From Peptostreptococcus faecalis (GTDB lineage Bacteria; Bacillota; Clostridia; Peptostreptococcales; Peptostreptococcaceae): DNA of 37,014 nucleotides. Within the stretch, counting starts at the first letter, position 1, and every line of letters begins with the position of its first letter. Position numbers and translations under genes: made by a program. A model generated the notes under the pieces. It ran no database searches. It saw only the letters and a program-made list of their open reading frames with translations, and had not been told where the DNA came from. Of the stretch, positions 1 to 7,072 are shown piece by piece. Location of the stretch: assembly GCF_900240845.1 (NCBI RefSeq), contig NZ_OERU01000002.1, forward strand, positions 1-37,014. The letters are read 5' to 3'.

Positions 1-23
1 GCCAGGATCAAACTCTCTTTAAA
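1..23 (-). rRNA. 16S ribosomal RNA, 5' end only
   Basis: The reverse complement of bases 1-16 reads AGAGTTTGATCCTGGC, the conserved sequence at E. coli 16S positions 8-23. That puts the mature 5' end at about base 23. The rest of the gene lies beyond the left edge. A contig ending inside an rRNA operon is typical of a draft assembly broken at a repeated locus. The exact mature end is inferred from E. coli numbering. Confidence 0.93.
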
Positions 24-87
24 AAATTTGTCCGCTCAGATCTATCTAGTATTATCTCGAAATATCTGGCTTGGTTTGTTGTTTGTG

Positions 88-110
88 GTTTAAACCTTTA
101 TGGTTTAAAC
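88..110 (-). other. Hairpin in the 16S rRNA leader
   Basis: GTTTAAACC at 88-96 and GGTTTAAAC at 102-110 form a perfect 9-bp stem with a 5-base loop. The hairpin lies in the transcribed leader between promoter P2 and the 16S 5' end. Nearby, at about 150-170, the minus strand reads CTTTGAAAATTAAACAG, which resembles the leader sequence common before 16S genes in Firmicutes. It may help leader folding or RNase III processing; that role is inferred. Confidence 0.55.
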
Positions 111-203
111 GATTAATCAATTGTTTTGAAAACAATATGAATTAACCTGCTGTTTAATTTTCAAAGTTCATTTTGTTTACCTGTCGTTTTTGACGACTAG
201 ATA

Positions 204-232
204 ATAATAACATTTTTAATTTCTTTTGTCAA
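204..232 (-). promoter_or_regulatory. rRNA operon promoter P2 (proximal)
   Basis: On the minus strand a consensus -35 box TTGACA (232-227) is separated by exactly 17 bp from a -10 box TATTAT (209-204). Transcription would start near 197, giving a leader of about 170 bases before the 16S gene. The match and spacing are what is expected of a strong sigma-A-type rRNA promoter. Confidence 0.8.
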
Positions 233-317
233 CATTTTTTTAAAAAACTTTTTTTATTTTTTTAAGTTGTTTTCCGTTTAGCTTTTTGTTTTTTGTCTCT
301 CGTTGAGGACAAGTAAT

Positions 318-346
318 ACTATACCGCAAATATATATCTTCGTCAA
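318..346 (-). promoter_or_regulatory. rRNA operon promoter P1 (distal)
   Basis: The minus strand carries TTGACG (346-341), a 17-bp spacer and TATAGT (323-318). It lies 114 bp upstream of P2 in the same orientation, so the two form a tandem pair as is usual for bacterial rRNA operons. Confidence 0.72.
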
Positions 347-402
347 CACTTTTTTAAAAATAATTTTATCTTTTTTTTAATGAATGCATACTTTGTCATC
401 GT

Positions 403-424
403 AAACATTGAAATATCAATGTTT
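403..424. repeat. 9-bp inverted repeat upstream of the rRNA promoters
   Basis: AAACATTGA (403-411) and TCAATGTTT (416-424) are perfect inverted copies around AATA. The site is about 60 bp upstream of promoter P1. There is no T-run on the minus strand, so it does not look like an intrinsic terminator for the GH25 gene. It could be a protein-binding site; nothing else in the sequence shows its role. The rest of 425-576 is AT-rich with no gene seen. Confidence 0.4.
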
Positions 425-576
425 TGTTTTATAGAAAACTGTAATATTTTTTAATTATTATTTGTTTTTATATGAAATGATCTTAAATCACACATAAAAC
501 TTTTCTAAAAAAAATTAATTTTAATGTAAATAATATTATTTTTATATAAAGAGCCTAAAAATAATATCATATATTT

Positions 577-664
577 TATTCTTTGCTTTCTGATTACATA
601 ATAAAGTATGTCAATATTTTTATTCTTTGCTTTTTGATTACCTAATAGAGTATATCCATATATT
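577..664. repeat. Imperfect 44-bp tandem duplication
   Basis: Two adjacent copies of a 44-bp unit start with TATTCTTTGCTTT at 577 and 621. They share TGATTAC, TAATA-AGTAT and the following AT-rich tail with a few substitutions. The array ends about 10 bases past the stop codon of the GH25 gene, in its 3' flank. I see no coding capacity or terminator in it. Confidence 0.65.
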
Positions 665-674
665 TATATCTTAA

Positions 675-1307
675 TCAATATCCATTAAAATTTTTACCAA
701 CAATTAATTTAGGATAATCTACATAAGACACATTGCAATCTACTCCTCCCTCACCAGTATTGCCCATACCCCTAAATCTTCCTCTATTCGTATATTGCCA
801 CATACCTATTTCACCAACACCTGTATATCCATGCGACTGAGAATACCACCTAGCTATCCATAAATCATATTTTTTCAACCTATTCATATCAAACTTTTGA
901 TCAAACCAATACTTCATAGAATACATTCCCACATAATAGCCATGACTTTCCAATATACTAAGAAACTCTACAGCGATATCAGTCCTAAGTTTATTTCCTA
1001 GATTCCCCTGATACTTTTCGTCTTCCAAATCTAAATACACAGGGTAATCAAACTTCATTCCCTTTAGACTATTCAAAAACATATATGCCTCTCGCTTAGC
1101 AGAATTTACGTCTCTCGCGTAACAATACCAATAAGTACCTACACCTAGTCCCACTTCCTTAGCGCCTAAATAGTGGGATACCCACATAGGATCTTCGCCT
1201 GTTGCTCCAGAATCTGCCTTGATTATTACAAAGTTTACTCCTGACTTCTTTGCCTTTTGATAGTCACATCTTCCGTTATACTTGCTGACATCTACTCCTC
1301 TTAACAT
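675..1307 (-). CDS. GH25 family lysozyme (N-acetylmuramidase), no signal peptide
   Basis: A 210-residue protein that fills a single glycoside hydrolase family 25 domain. Such enzymes cut the beta-1,4 bond between N-acetylmuramic acid and N-acetylglucosamine in peptidoglycan. The family motifs are visible: GVDVSKYNG at the N-terminus with Asp6 on the first strand, and YLDLED with Asp93 and Glu95 as the likely catalytic DxE pair. The C-terminal part has the WQYTNRG strand. There is no signal peptide and no wall-binding domain, so the protein looks like a phage-type endolysin or a cytoplasmically stored autolysin rather than an exported enzyme. The ATG is preceded by AGGAGG at a good distance. 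No holin or phage structural gene is adjacent, so export and origin are unknown. Confidence 0.87.
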   Translation of the reverse strand: MLRGVDVSKYNGRCDYQKAKKSGVNFVIIKADSGATGEDPMWVSHYLGAKEVGLGVGTYWYCYARDVNSAKREAYMFLNSLKGMKFDYPVYLDLEDEKYQGNLGNKLRTDIAVEFLSILESHGYYVGMYSMKYWFDQKFDMNRLKKYDLWIARWYSQSHGYTGVGEIGMWQYTNRGRFRGMGNTGEGGVDCNVSYVDYPKLIVGKNFNGY

Positions 1308-1555
1308 TTATCCTCCTGACTTAGGCTCTTTATAGCTTTAGTGTAAATTAGAAAGAGAGAATCTATAACCATATAAAGTTAGCATTATGTGACAATAGCT
1401 TTTGTCATTAGATGTATAGTTTTTATTATAGTTAGAAAGTGTACCTTGTTTTGACTAACATTAAATAGTCTTAGTGGTATGCTTGTTTATAATTGCAATT
1501 ACTTCTTGTCCAAAATATATAATTCGTTAATAAATATAGTTTTTTATAAAAAAAG

Positions 1556-1583
1556 AAAGGATATGAAATTAATCACATCCTTT
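1556..1583 (-). terminator. Intrinsic terminator after the 767-aa CWB2 gene
   Basis: AAAGGATATG (1556-1565) pairs with CACATCCTTT (1574-1583), with one position that is a G.U wobble on the minus strand. The transcript then runs into a U-rich stretch (complement of the A-run at 1547-1558). It lies about 30 bases past the stop codon. Confidence 0.7.
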
Positions 1584-1611
1584 TTTTCAATTCTTTGTAT
1601 AATATAAAAAA

Positions 1612-3915
1612 TTATTTTTGCGCATCATTGTGAGCTTTTTCGTAATTTTTATATGAACTATTTAACTTTTCCTGTATAGATTTTATTTTTGAAGTTTCAT
1701 CATTACTTTTAAACACATCTACTATTTTAATTTCTTTTGCTTCCTTTAGTGTTTTTTCATACAATTTTTTTGCATCTTCAGAACTTGATGTAGTTTTTTC
1801 ACCAGACAAACCTTTTTTAGACTCTTCACAATTATTTATAGTAGTATTTAAATTAATAAGTTCAATAGTGTTATTAACCAAAATTCCACCTTGATTGTTT
1901 ATTTTTTCGAGTTCTTTCTTGATATTTTTAATACTTTCAGTTCCAACGCTATTATCTATGCTCAGTTCATATGCTTGTGTTCTCTTGCTACTTATTTCTT
2001 TTTCTAAGGATTTTCTTATATTATTGTAATTTGATTTTTCCGCAAAGTTAGTATCACTTAATAAATCGTTTTTTATTTGAGTTTTATTCAACAAATTATC
2101 CGATTTTTTTATTTCTTCTTTTAGTTCATTTTTAGCTTCTTCAATTCCTACTTTATCAACAGCATTTTTATACTTTTTAAACTCTGTCTTTAATTTAGAT
2201 ATAGATTCATCTAATATTTTAGCTTGGTTGTCTCTTTGCTCCAATGTGCCATTTTTATTTATAGTATTTGATTGTCTTAAAATTCTAGAAGAGTCAGTTA
2301 ATGCATTTAATAAAGTCCCACCTTCGTCTATATCCTTTTTAATTTCTCCTAGAGAATCAACCTGTGCCATTACTTCATCTGCACTTTTAATAGATTTATC
2401 CAAAGTATCTTTAGGTATTTTATTTCCAAGTTCCTTTAATTTCAGTATTTTCTGTAATTTCTCTTTATTCTTTGTAGAGTTTGTTTCATTTAGTAATGTT
2501 TTTGCAGAAGTTATTTCCGAACTAAGATCTTTTTGAGCACTGCTAGGGTTTTTAGAAGGTATTAGTTTTTCTGCTTCCTTTATAGCTGTATCCAATTTTG
2601 AATAGTACTGGCTATCAGCTATTTCTAATACTTCATCTAACTTTTTATTTAATTCGCTTTTCTTGGTATTAATAGTTGCTGCTACTTCTTTTACACTAGA
2701 TGCATTATCTACGTATTTTTCTTTTAGTTCCTTGCTTAATGCTTTGTAAGCATCAAGTTTAGTCTTATTTGAAGTATTTTCTCCTATCAATTCTACCAAC
2801 TTATTGTTATCTTCTATAGTCGATTTAATTTCTCTTAATGCTCTTTGTCTTAGAGTTTCTTCATTATCTCTATTTAGTTTATAGTTTTCTTCTAGCTTAT
2901 TTATTAATTTTGTTTGTACAGTGCTATTCACTGAGTTCAACCCACCTACAATATACGCTCTATCACGCTTTTGATCAGTGATATACTTATTTATTGAAGT
3001 AGGCAAGTCCTTATTTACCAATAATATTGGTGCATTATTTTTCTTTGAAGCAGATATAGCCGTCAAAGCATCTGGGAAATTTCTTCCATCTACTACTACG
3101 CATGAATTTCTTTTGTCTTTATTTTCGCTTAAGCTATAATCATACTCAATGTGCTTGAATCCTTCTTCAGCTACTTTTGCAGAAGTTTCATATCTATCTC
3201 CACCACTAATCTTCTTACCAGAAAGCCCAGAAATATTTATAGTATCTGTCCCACCTATAATGTAGTTTTTAGAATTACTCTTATATGTTTGTGCCGCAGT
3301 TGGAAGAGTTTTTCCATCTGTTAGAATCAAAGGCATATCCTTAGCACCGAGTAATGCTGCTGAACTCAATGCATCTGGAAATTTATTAGTCGCTCCATTT
3401 ACAAATCCAGCTCCGTTAGCAGTTGAAGTACCAGTTATTTTTTTAGCTACTTCCATTGAAGTCTCATATCTATCATTTCCACTGATTCTTTCTATACTTG
3501 AAGAGTTAGATATATTACTTTTTATTGTATTCTCCACTGATTGTGATATCGAATTATTACCACCTAATATATATACCTTCTCAGGGTTTAACCTTTTAAT
3601 CTCTTTTATAGTGTCTGCTTCAATCTTTGTAGGTGTTGCCAATAATATTGGTGCATCCAACTTCACTGCCAAAGGACCTCCAGACAAAGCATCTGCTGGA
3701 TTATTTCCATTTACTATTATTAGATTTTTTGTATTTTCTTTAAAATTCCCTTTAGATAAGTCTATAGCTGTTTGAAACCTCTCATTACCGCTATATCTAG
3801 TAATATATAGTATATCCCCTTTAGTCACATTAGTTTCTGCATTAACAATATCAGAAAAACCTATACCACCTATCATCAAAGATGACATTGCTACTGCAAA
3901 TATTCTTTTTTTCAT
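1612..3915 (-). CDS. Exported CWB2-repeat surface protein with long helical C-terminal region
   Basis: A 767-residue secreted protein. Residues 1-27 form a signal peptide (Lys-Lys-Arg start, hydrophobic core, Ala near the cleavage site). Three cell wall binding 2 modules follow at about residues 37-350. They open with RYSGNERFQTA, RISGNDRYETS and KISGGDRYETS, and each has the DALS and IxGGxxS signatures. In C. difficile, triple CWB2 modules attach surface proteins non-covalently to the anionic polymer PSII. Residues 350-767 are rich in Lys, Glu, Asn and Ser and look helical or coiled-coil, without a domain I recognise. Here the anchor is N-terminal and the variable region C-terminal, the reverse of the neighbouring SlpA-like proteins. 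The ATG has AGGAGGTG upstream. The ligand or partner is unknown. Confidence 0.88.
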   Translation of the reverse strand: MKKRIFAVAMSSLMIGGIGFSDIVNAETNVTKGDILYITRYSGNERFQTAIDLSKGNFKENTKNLIIVNGNNPADALSGGPLAVKLDAPILLATPTKIEADTIKEIKRLNPEKVYILGGNNSISQSVENTIKSNISNSSSIERISGNDRYETSMEVAKKITGTSTANGAGFVNGATNKFPDALSSAALLGAKDMPLILTDGKTLPTAAQTYKSNSKNYIIGGTDTINISGLSGKKISGGDRYETSAKVAEEGFKHIEYDYSLSENKDKRNSCVVVDGRNFPDALTAISASKKNNAPILLVNKDLPTSINKYITDQKRDRAYIVGGLNSVNSTVQTKLINKLEENYKLNRDNEETLRQRALREIKSTIEDNNKLVELIGENTSNKTKLDAYKALSKELKEKYVDNASSVKEVAATINTKKSELNKKLDEVLEIADSQYYSKLDTAIKEAEKLIPSKNPSSAQKDLSSEITSAKTLLNETNSTKNKEKLQKILKLKELGNKIPKDTLDKSIKSADEVMAQVDSLGEIKKDIDEGGTLLNALTDSSRILRQSNTINKNGTLEQRDNQAKILDESISKLKTEFKKYKNAVDKVGIEEAKNELKEEIKKSDNLLNKTQIKNDLLSDTNFAEKSNYNNIRKSLEKEISSKRTQAYELSIDNSVGTESIKNIKKELEKINNQGGILVNNTIELINLNTTINNCEESKKGLSGEKTTSSSEDAKKLYEKTLKEAKEIKIVDVFKSNDETSKIKSIQEKLNSSYKNYEKAHNDAQK

Positions 3916-3964
3916 ATTGCACCTCCTAAAACACTAATTCAGTGTATTTTTGCCTCTATATCTG

Positions 3965-3992
3965 ATTATAACAAATATTCATCGATTTTCAA
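3965..3992 (-). promoter_or_regulatory. Promoter of the 767-aa CWB2 gene
   Basis: On the minus strand TTGAAA (3992-3987), a 16-bp spacer and TATAAT (3970-3965). The -10 is extended by an upstream TGT. It lies about 50 bases before the start codon. The rest of the gap 3993-4154 is AT-rich with nothing else recognised. Confidence 0.65.
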
Positions 3993-4154
3993 ATACAATT
4001 GTATTAACACTACCTCAAAAATTATTTCAAAGTATGCATTTTTCAAAAAAACACTATCTAAAATATTATATTTGATTTATTTTTATCCATACTCAATTTA
4101 GTATATCAATATTTATTTTCATTTAATATTTAGTTTTTTAATACATTAAATAAT

Positions 4155-4188
4155 AAAAAAGAGAACAGATATATCTGCTCTCTTTTTT
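4155..4188 (-). terminator. Intrinsic terminator after the first SlpA-like gene
   Basis: Bases 4155-4171 pair with 4172-4188 over 17 positions, with one mismatch that is a G.U pair on the minus-strand RNA. The U-rich 3' arm completes a strong terminator about 30 bases past the stop codon at 4219. Confidence 0.82.
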
Positions 4189-4218
4189 TATATAATAAGT
4201 TTAGTCTTATATTTTATC

Positions 4219-6816
4219 TTATAAGTCTAGCTTTTCAACTACTACCTTCATTACATCTGCAGATACTACTCCACCAACTTGATAGATGTTAGTTCTCTTA
4301 TTGTAAAGAATTCCATCCTTTTCCATTAACTTGATCTGATCCTTAGTCAAAGTATCAGAAGTCAGTATAATTGGGGCATTTCTCTTACTTGCAAATGCTC
4401 CAGATGTCTGAGCATCTACTAGGTATGCATTCTTACCTGATGTAAATACTGCACCACCTACTTGTATTGCTTTATCTTTTTTATAGAATTCGTTTATTAG
4501 ATTTAAGTTAGTTTCATATCTGTCAGTTCCAGAGATTCTAGAAACAGAGCTATTGATATCTTGAGCATCCTTGAATACCTGAGTACTAGCTGTATCTGAT
4601 CCACCTATTACGTAAGATGATTTGATACTTACCTTAGAGTCCTTCAAGAAATCTCTTGTATCTCTGTTGATTCCATCCTTGTTTACTACTACTATTGGAC
4701 TAACCTTTCTGTCCTTAACAGCTACAGTGTCCTTCTTATCTATATCATTTTCATAGTTAGCTGCTACTGGTGCTACTGACATAGCATCGGCTGCACCATT
4801 AGATCCTACATAGTATACTGTTTCGTTCATCTGAGCATCGTAAGAAAGTCTCTTAGCAACTTGTAGTGAAGTAGCTGTTCTATCAGAACCACTAACTCTT
4901 ACTACTACAGCTCCAAATTTATCTTTTAACTGAGTTTCAACAGATTCTGGAACAGAATCCTTTCCACCAACGATATATACAGTCTTGTTCTTTAATTCAT
5001 TCTTAGTAGCTCTATAGATTTCATCTAGAGTAGCCTTGCTAAGACCATCCTTTGGATGAGCTAGCAATATTGGTGCATTCTTTGCACTTGCAAGAGGAGC
5101 GGCAGATAATCCATCTAGTTCAGCTCTACCTCCTACTATTACTACAGAATCAGCAGCATTCTTGCTGAACTGATCTCCAGATACTTCAATTGCTGTCTGA
5201 TATCTATCAGAACCAGCTAACTTGATGAAGTGACCTGATACAACTTCTGTTTCTCCCTTTAAATCACGAAGAACGTCAGCTAAGTCTTTCTGAGTCTTTC
5301 CAGTAATTACAAACTGTAATTCTCTCTTTCTAGATGTATCATTTGAATCAAATACAGGAACTGTAAACTTAAGAACGTAATTATCTCCATCCTTATCAAT
5401 CTTAGCACTATCTAGTGCATTCTGTAGAGTTTCTGCCTTTTCTGGATTTAATGTGTAGCTAGTTCCATTATAGTTGAACTTATATGGAGATTTCTTTGCA
5501 TTGATTAATCCATTTACAAAGTCTTTACCATTTTCAGTATAACCAGTTTCTCTAGTGTATATATTACCTAGTTCAATCTTTTCTTCAGTAACATCTGCGT
5601 ATGCATATATGTTAGTATCCCCATTTGCTAAATCTAGAGTAGCTCCTCTATCTCCATCTTTAAATGTTGCAAACTTTACAATGGTATCAAGAGTTGTTTG
5701 TGTGTTATTTGGTCCAAGGGATACTGGTCCGCCATTTTTATCAAGTGCACTTGTCAAATCAATAGCATCATCGTTTACCTTTAATATTATTTCATCTCCA
5801 CCTGTAAGCTTAAGAGTGATTTCATTTACAACATCAGCATCAGCAAGTGAATTTTTCTTAACTTTATTATCAACTAATACTAGTTCATCTTCCTTATCTT
5901 TGATTTTTACACTTAGATCCTTAACGTATGTAGGCGTATTTGCCGCTGCTTCTGCATCCTTAACAGCTTGCTCTGCCTTTTCAACTGCTGTTTTAGCATC
6001 GTCTGCTGCTTTTTTGGCATCATCAAATGCAGTTTGCTTAGCAGTCTGATCAGCCTTCGCTGTTTCCAATTTAGCATTAGCTGCATCTATTTTTCCCTGA
6101 TCTCCAGTTTCATTAGCTGCCTTTACATCTGCATCTGCTGTTTCTACAGCCTTATTAGCTGCATCTAGATCAGTTGTAGCTGTTGATAATGCAGCATCTG
6201 CTGTTGTTTGTGCTTCCTTTGCATCTGTAACTGCTTGATTTAATGCAGTCATATCTTTTGCTTCTGGGACATTTTTAAGAATATCTTTAGTCAATTCCGT
6301 CATAGACACTTGCATTTCAGTGTCAGTTATCGTATTGCTTGCAACTAAGTATTTTTTCTTAGTCTCTTTAGTAGATTCTCCGTCTTTGTGACCCTTATCT
6401 ACTATTGCTACTTTAACATTCTTGTTAGCACTTTCTTTTTCAAGAAGATTATCAAGCTTGTTAACATCTTCTACTACATACCAGTTAGAAGTACCTTTTC
6501 CTAAATCAAAATTAGCGTCCTTGTAGTAACTTGTCCCCAAAGCTACAAATCCATCGGCAGTGATTTCTTTTCCTGTTGTAACTAGAACTGCATATTTTGA
6601 ATTTAAGTATTCTTTTGGTAAATCTGACCCACTAGTCTTTCCTAACCCATCAGCAAGCTTATTTGTAAATCTGTCAGCTAAAGCTTTTTTAGCTGCATCT
6701 ACAATAGTACTTTTTGATGCATCATTGTGATCAATTACCTTTGCATTTGCCACAGCTGGAGCTACAGTCGTTACAGCAGTAGCCGCAGCCATCAATATTG
6801 CTACTTGTTTCTTCAT
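4219..6816 (-). CDS. SlpA-like S-layer precursor with alanine-rich coiled-coil insert
   Basis: An 865-residue exported protein from the ATG at 6816, which follows GGAGGAATTATT; an upstream in-frame start at 6864 would bury the signal peptide. Residues 1-25 are a signal peptide ending in VANA. The N-terminal half resembles the low-molecular-weight part of C. difficile SlpA. The last 310 residues are three CWB2 modules, opening with KLAGSDRYQTA, RVSGSDRTATS and RISGTDRYETN. They match the wall-bound high-molecular-weight part and end in VVEKLDL. The protein is expected to form the surface lattice. At about residues 187-292 (bases 5941-6258) lies a segment of Ala, Asp, Lys, Thr and Glu heptads, a clear coiled coil, absent from the paralogue at 7073. 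In C. difficile the precursor is cut between the halves by Cwp84; I cannot identify the site here. Confidence 0.85.
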   Translation of the reverse strand: MKKQVAILMAAATAVTTVAPAVANAKVIDHNDASKSTIVDAAKKALADRFTNKLADGLGKTSGSDLPKEYLNSKYAVLVTTGKEITADGFVALGTSYYKDANFDLGKGTSNWYVVEDVNKLDNLLEKESANKNVKVAIVDKGHKDGESTKETKKKYLVASNTITDTEMQVSMTELTKDILKNVPEAKDMTALNQAVTDAKEAQTTADAALSTATTDLDAANKAVETADADVKAANETGDQGKIDAANAKLETAKADQTAKQTAFDDAKKAADDAKTAVEKAEQAVKDAEAAANTPTYVKDLSVKIKDKEDELVLVDNKVKKNSLADADVVNEITLKLTGGDEIILKVNDDAIDLTSALDKNGGPVSLGPNNTQTTLDTIVKFATFKDGDRGATLDLANGDTNIYAYADVTEEKIELGNIYTRETGYTENGKDFVNGLINAKKSPYKFNYNGTSYTLNPEKAETLQNALDSAKIDKDGDNYVLKFTVPVFDSNDTSRKRELQFVITGKTQKDLADVLRDLKGETEVVSGHFIKLAGSDRYQTAIEVSGDQFSKNAADSVVIVGGRAELDGLSAAPLASAKNAPILLAHPKDGLSKATLDEIYRATKNELKNKTVYIVGGKDSVPESVETQLKDKFGAVVVRVSGSDRTATSLQVAKRLSYDAQMNETVYYVGSNGAADAMSVAPVAANYENDIDKKDTVAVKDRKVSPIVVVNKDGINRDTRDFLKDSKVSIKSSYVIGGSDTASTQVFKDAQDINSSVSRISGTDRYETNLNLINEFYKKDKAIQVGGAVFTSGKNAYLVDAQTSGAFASKRNAPIILTSDTLTKDQIKLMEKDGILYNKRTNIYQVGGVVSADVMKVVVEKLDL

Positions 6817-6903
6817 ATAATAATTCCTCCATTCAGAATTTAAAATTTTTACTATTTTCTTCATAATTGTCTAACTTATCTAGTAACATTATTCTATATT
6901 TAT

Positions 6904-6932
6904 ATATTATTACAACTTTGTAATAATATCAA
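6904..6932 (-). promoter_or_regulatory. slpA-like promoter with palindromic operator in the spacer (copy 1)
   Basis: The minus strand has TTGATA (6932-6927), a 17-bp spacer and TAATAT (6909-6904). The spacer and -10 region form a perfect palindrome at 6904-6929, with 12-bp arms ATATTATTACAA and TTGTAATAATAT around a 2-bp centre. The same arrangement precedes the second SlpA-like gene. A dyad between -35 and -10 is a typical position for repressor or MerR-type activator binding; the regulator is unknown. Confidence 0.65.
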
Positions 6933-7009
6933 TAGTTTTTGTAAAATTGTTTCTTTCTGACACTAAAAAAAGTTACAAAATGGTGTCAATTTTATAATTA
7001 AATCAATAA

Positions 7010-7039
7010 AAAAGGATGAAGAAAATTCTTCATCCTTTT
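7010..7039 (-). terminator. Intrinsic terminator after the second SlpA-like gene
   Basis: AAAAGGATGAAGAA (7010-7023) and TTCTTCATCCTTTT (7026-7039) form a perfect 14-bp stem with a 2-base loop, which in practice opens to 4. The minus-strand transcript ends in a U-run. It lies 34 bases after the stop codon at 7073. Confidence 0.85.
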
Positions 7040-7072
7040 AACTATATATTGTTTAACAATATTATTTTATTC

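Larger units (their letters stand above)
545..1334. repeat. 14-bp inverted repeats flanking the GH25 gene
   Basis: TATAAAGAGCCTAA at 545-558 recurs as its exact reverse complement at 1321-1334. The pair encloses the GH25 gene and the 44-bp tandem repeat. No transposase or target-site duplication was seen, so this may be chance or the trace of an old insertion. The stretch 1335-1550, upstream of GH25, holds no gene that I can see. Confidence 0.35.

Noticed and set aside
5555-6049. 164-residue open frame opposite the first SlpA-like gene
   Set aside because: It is antisense to the coiled-coil and N-terminal region, Ser/Ala/Leu-rich as expected from the complement of a biased sequence. It has no ribosome site and no recognisable domain.
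6817-6864. Upstream start for the first SlpA-like gene (MKKIVKILNS...)
   Set aside because: It would place 16 residues ahead of a standard signal peptide. The Shine-Dalgarno GGAGG lies between this start and the ATG at 6816.
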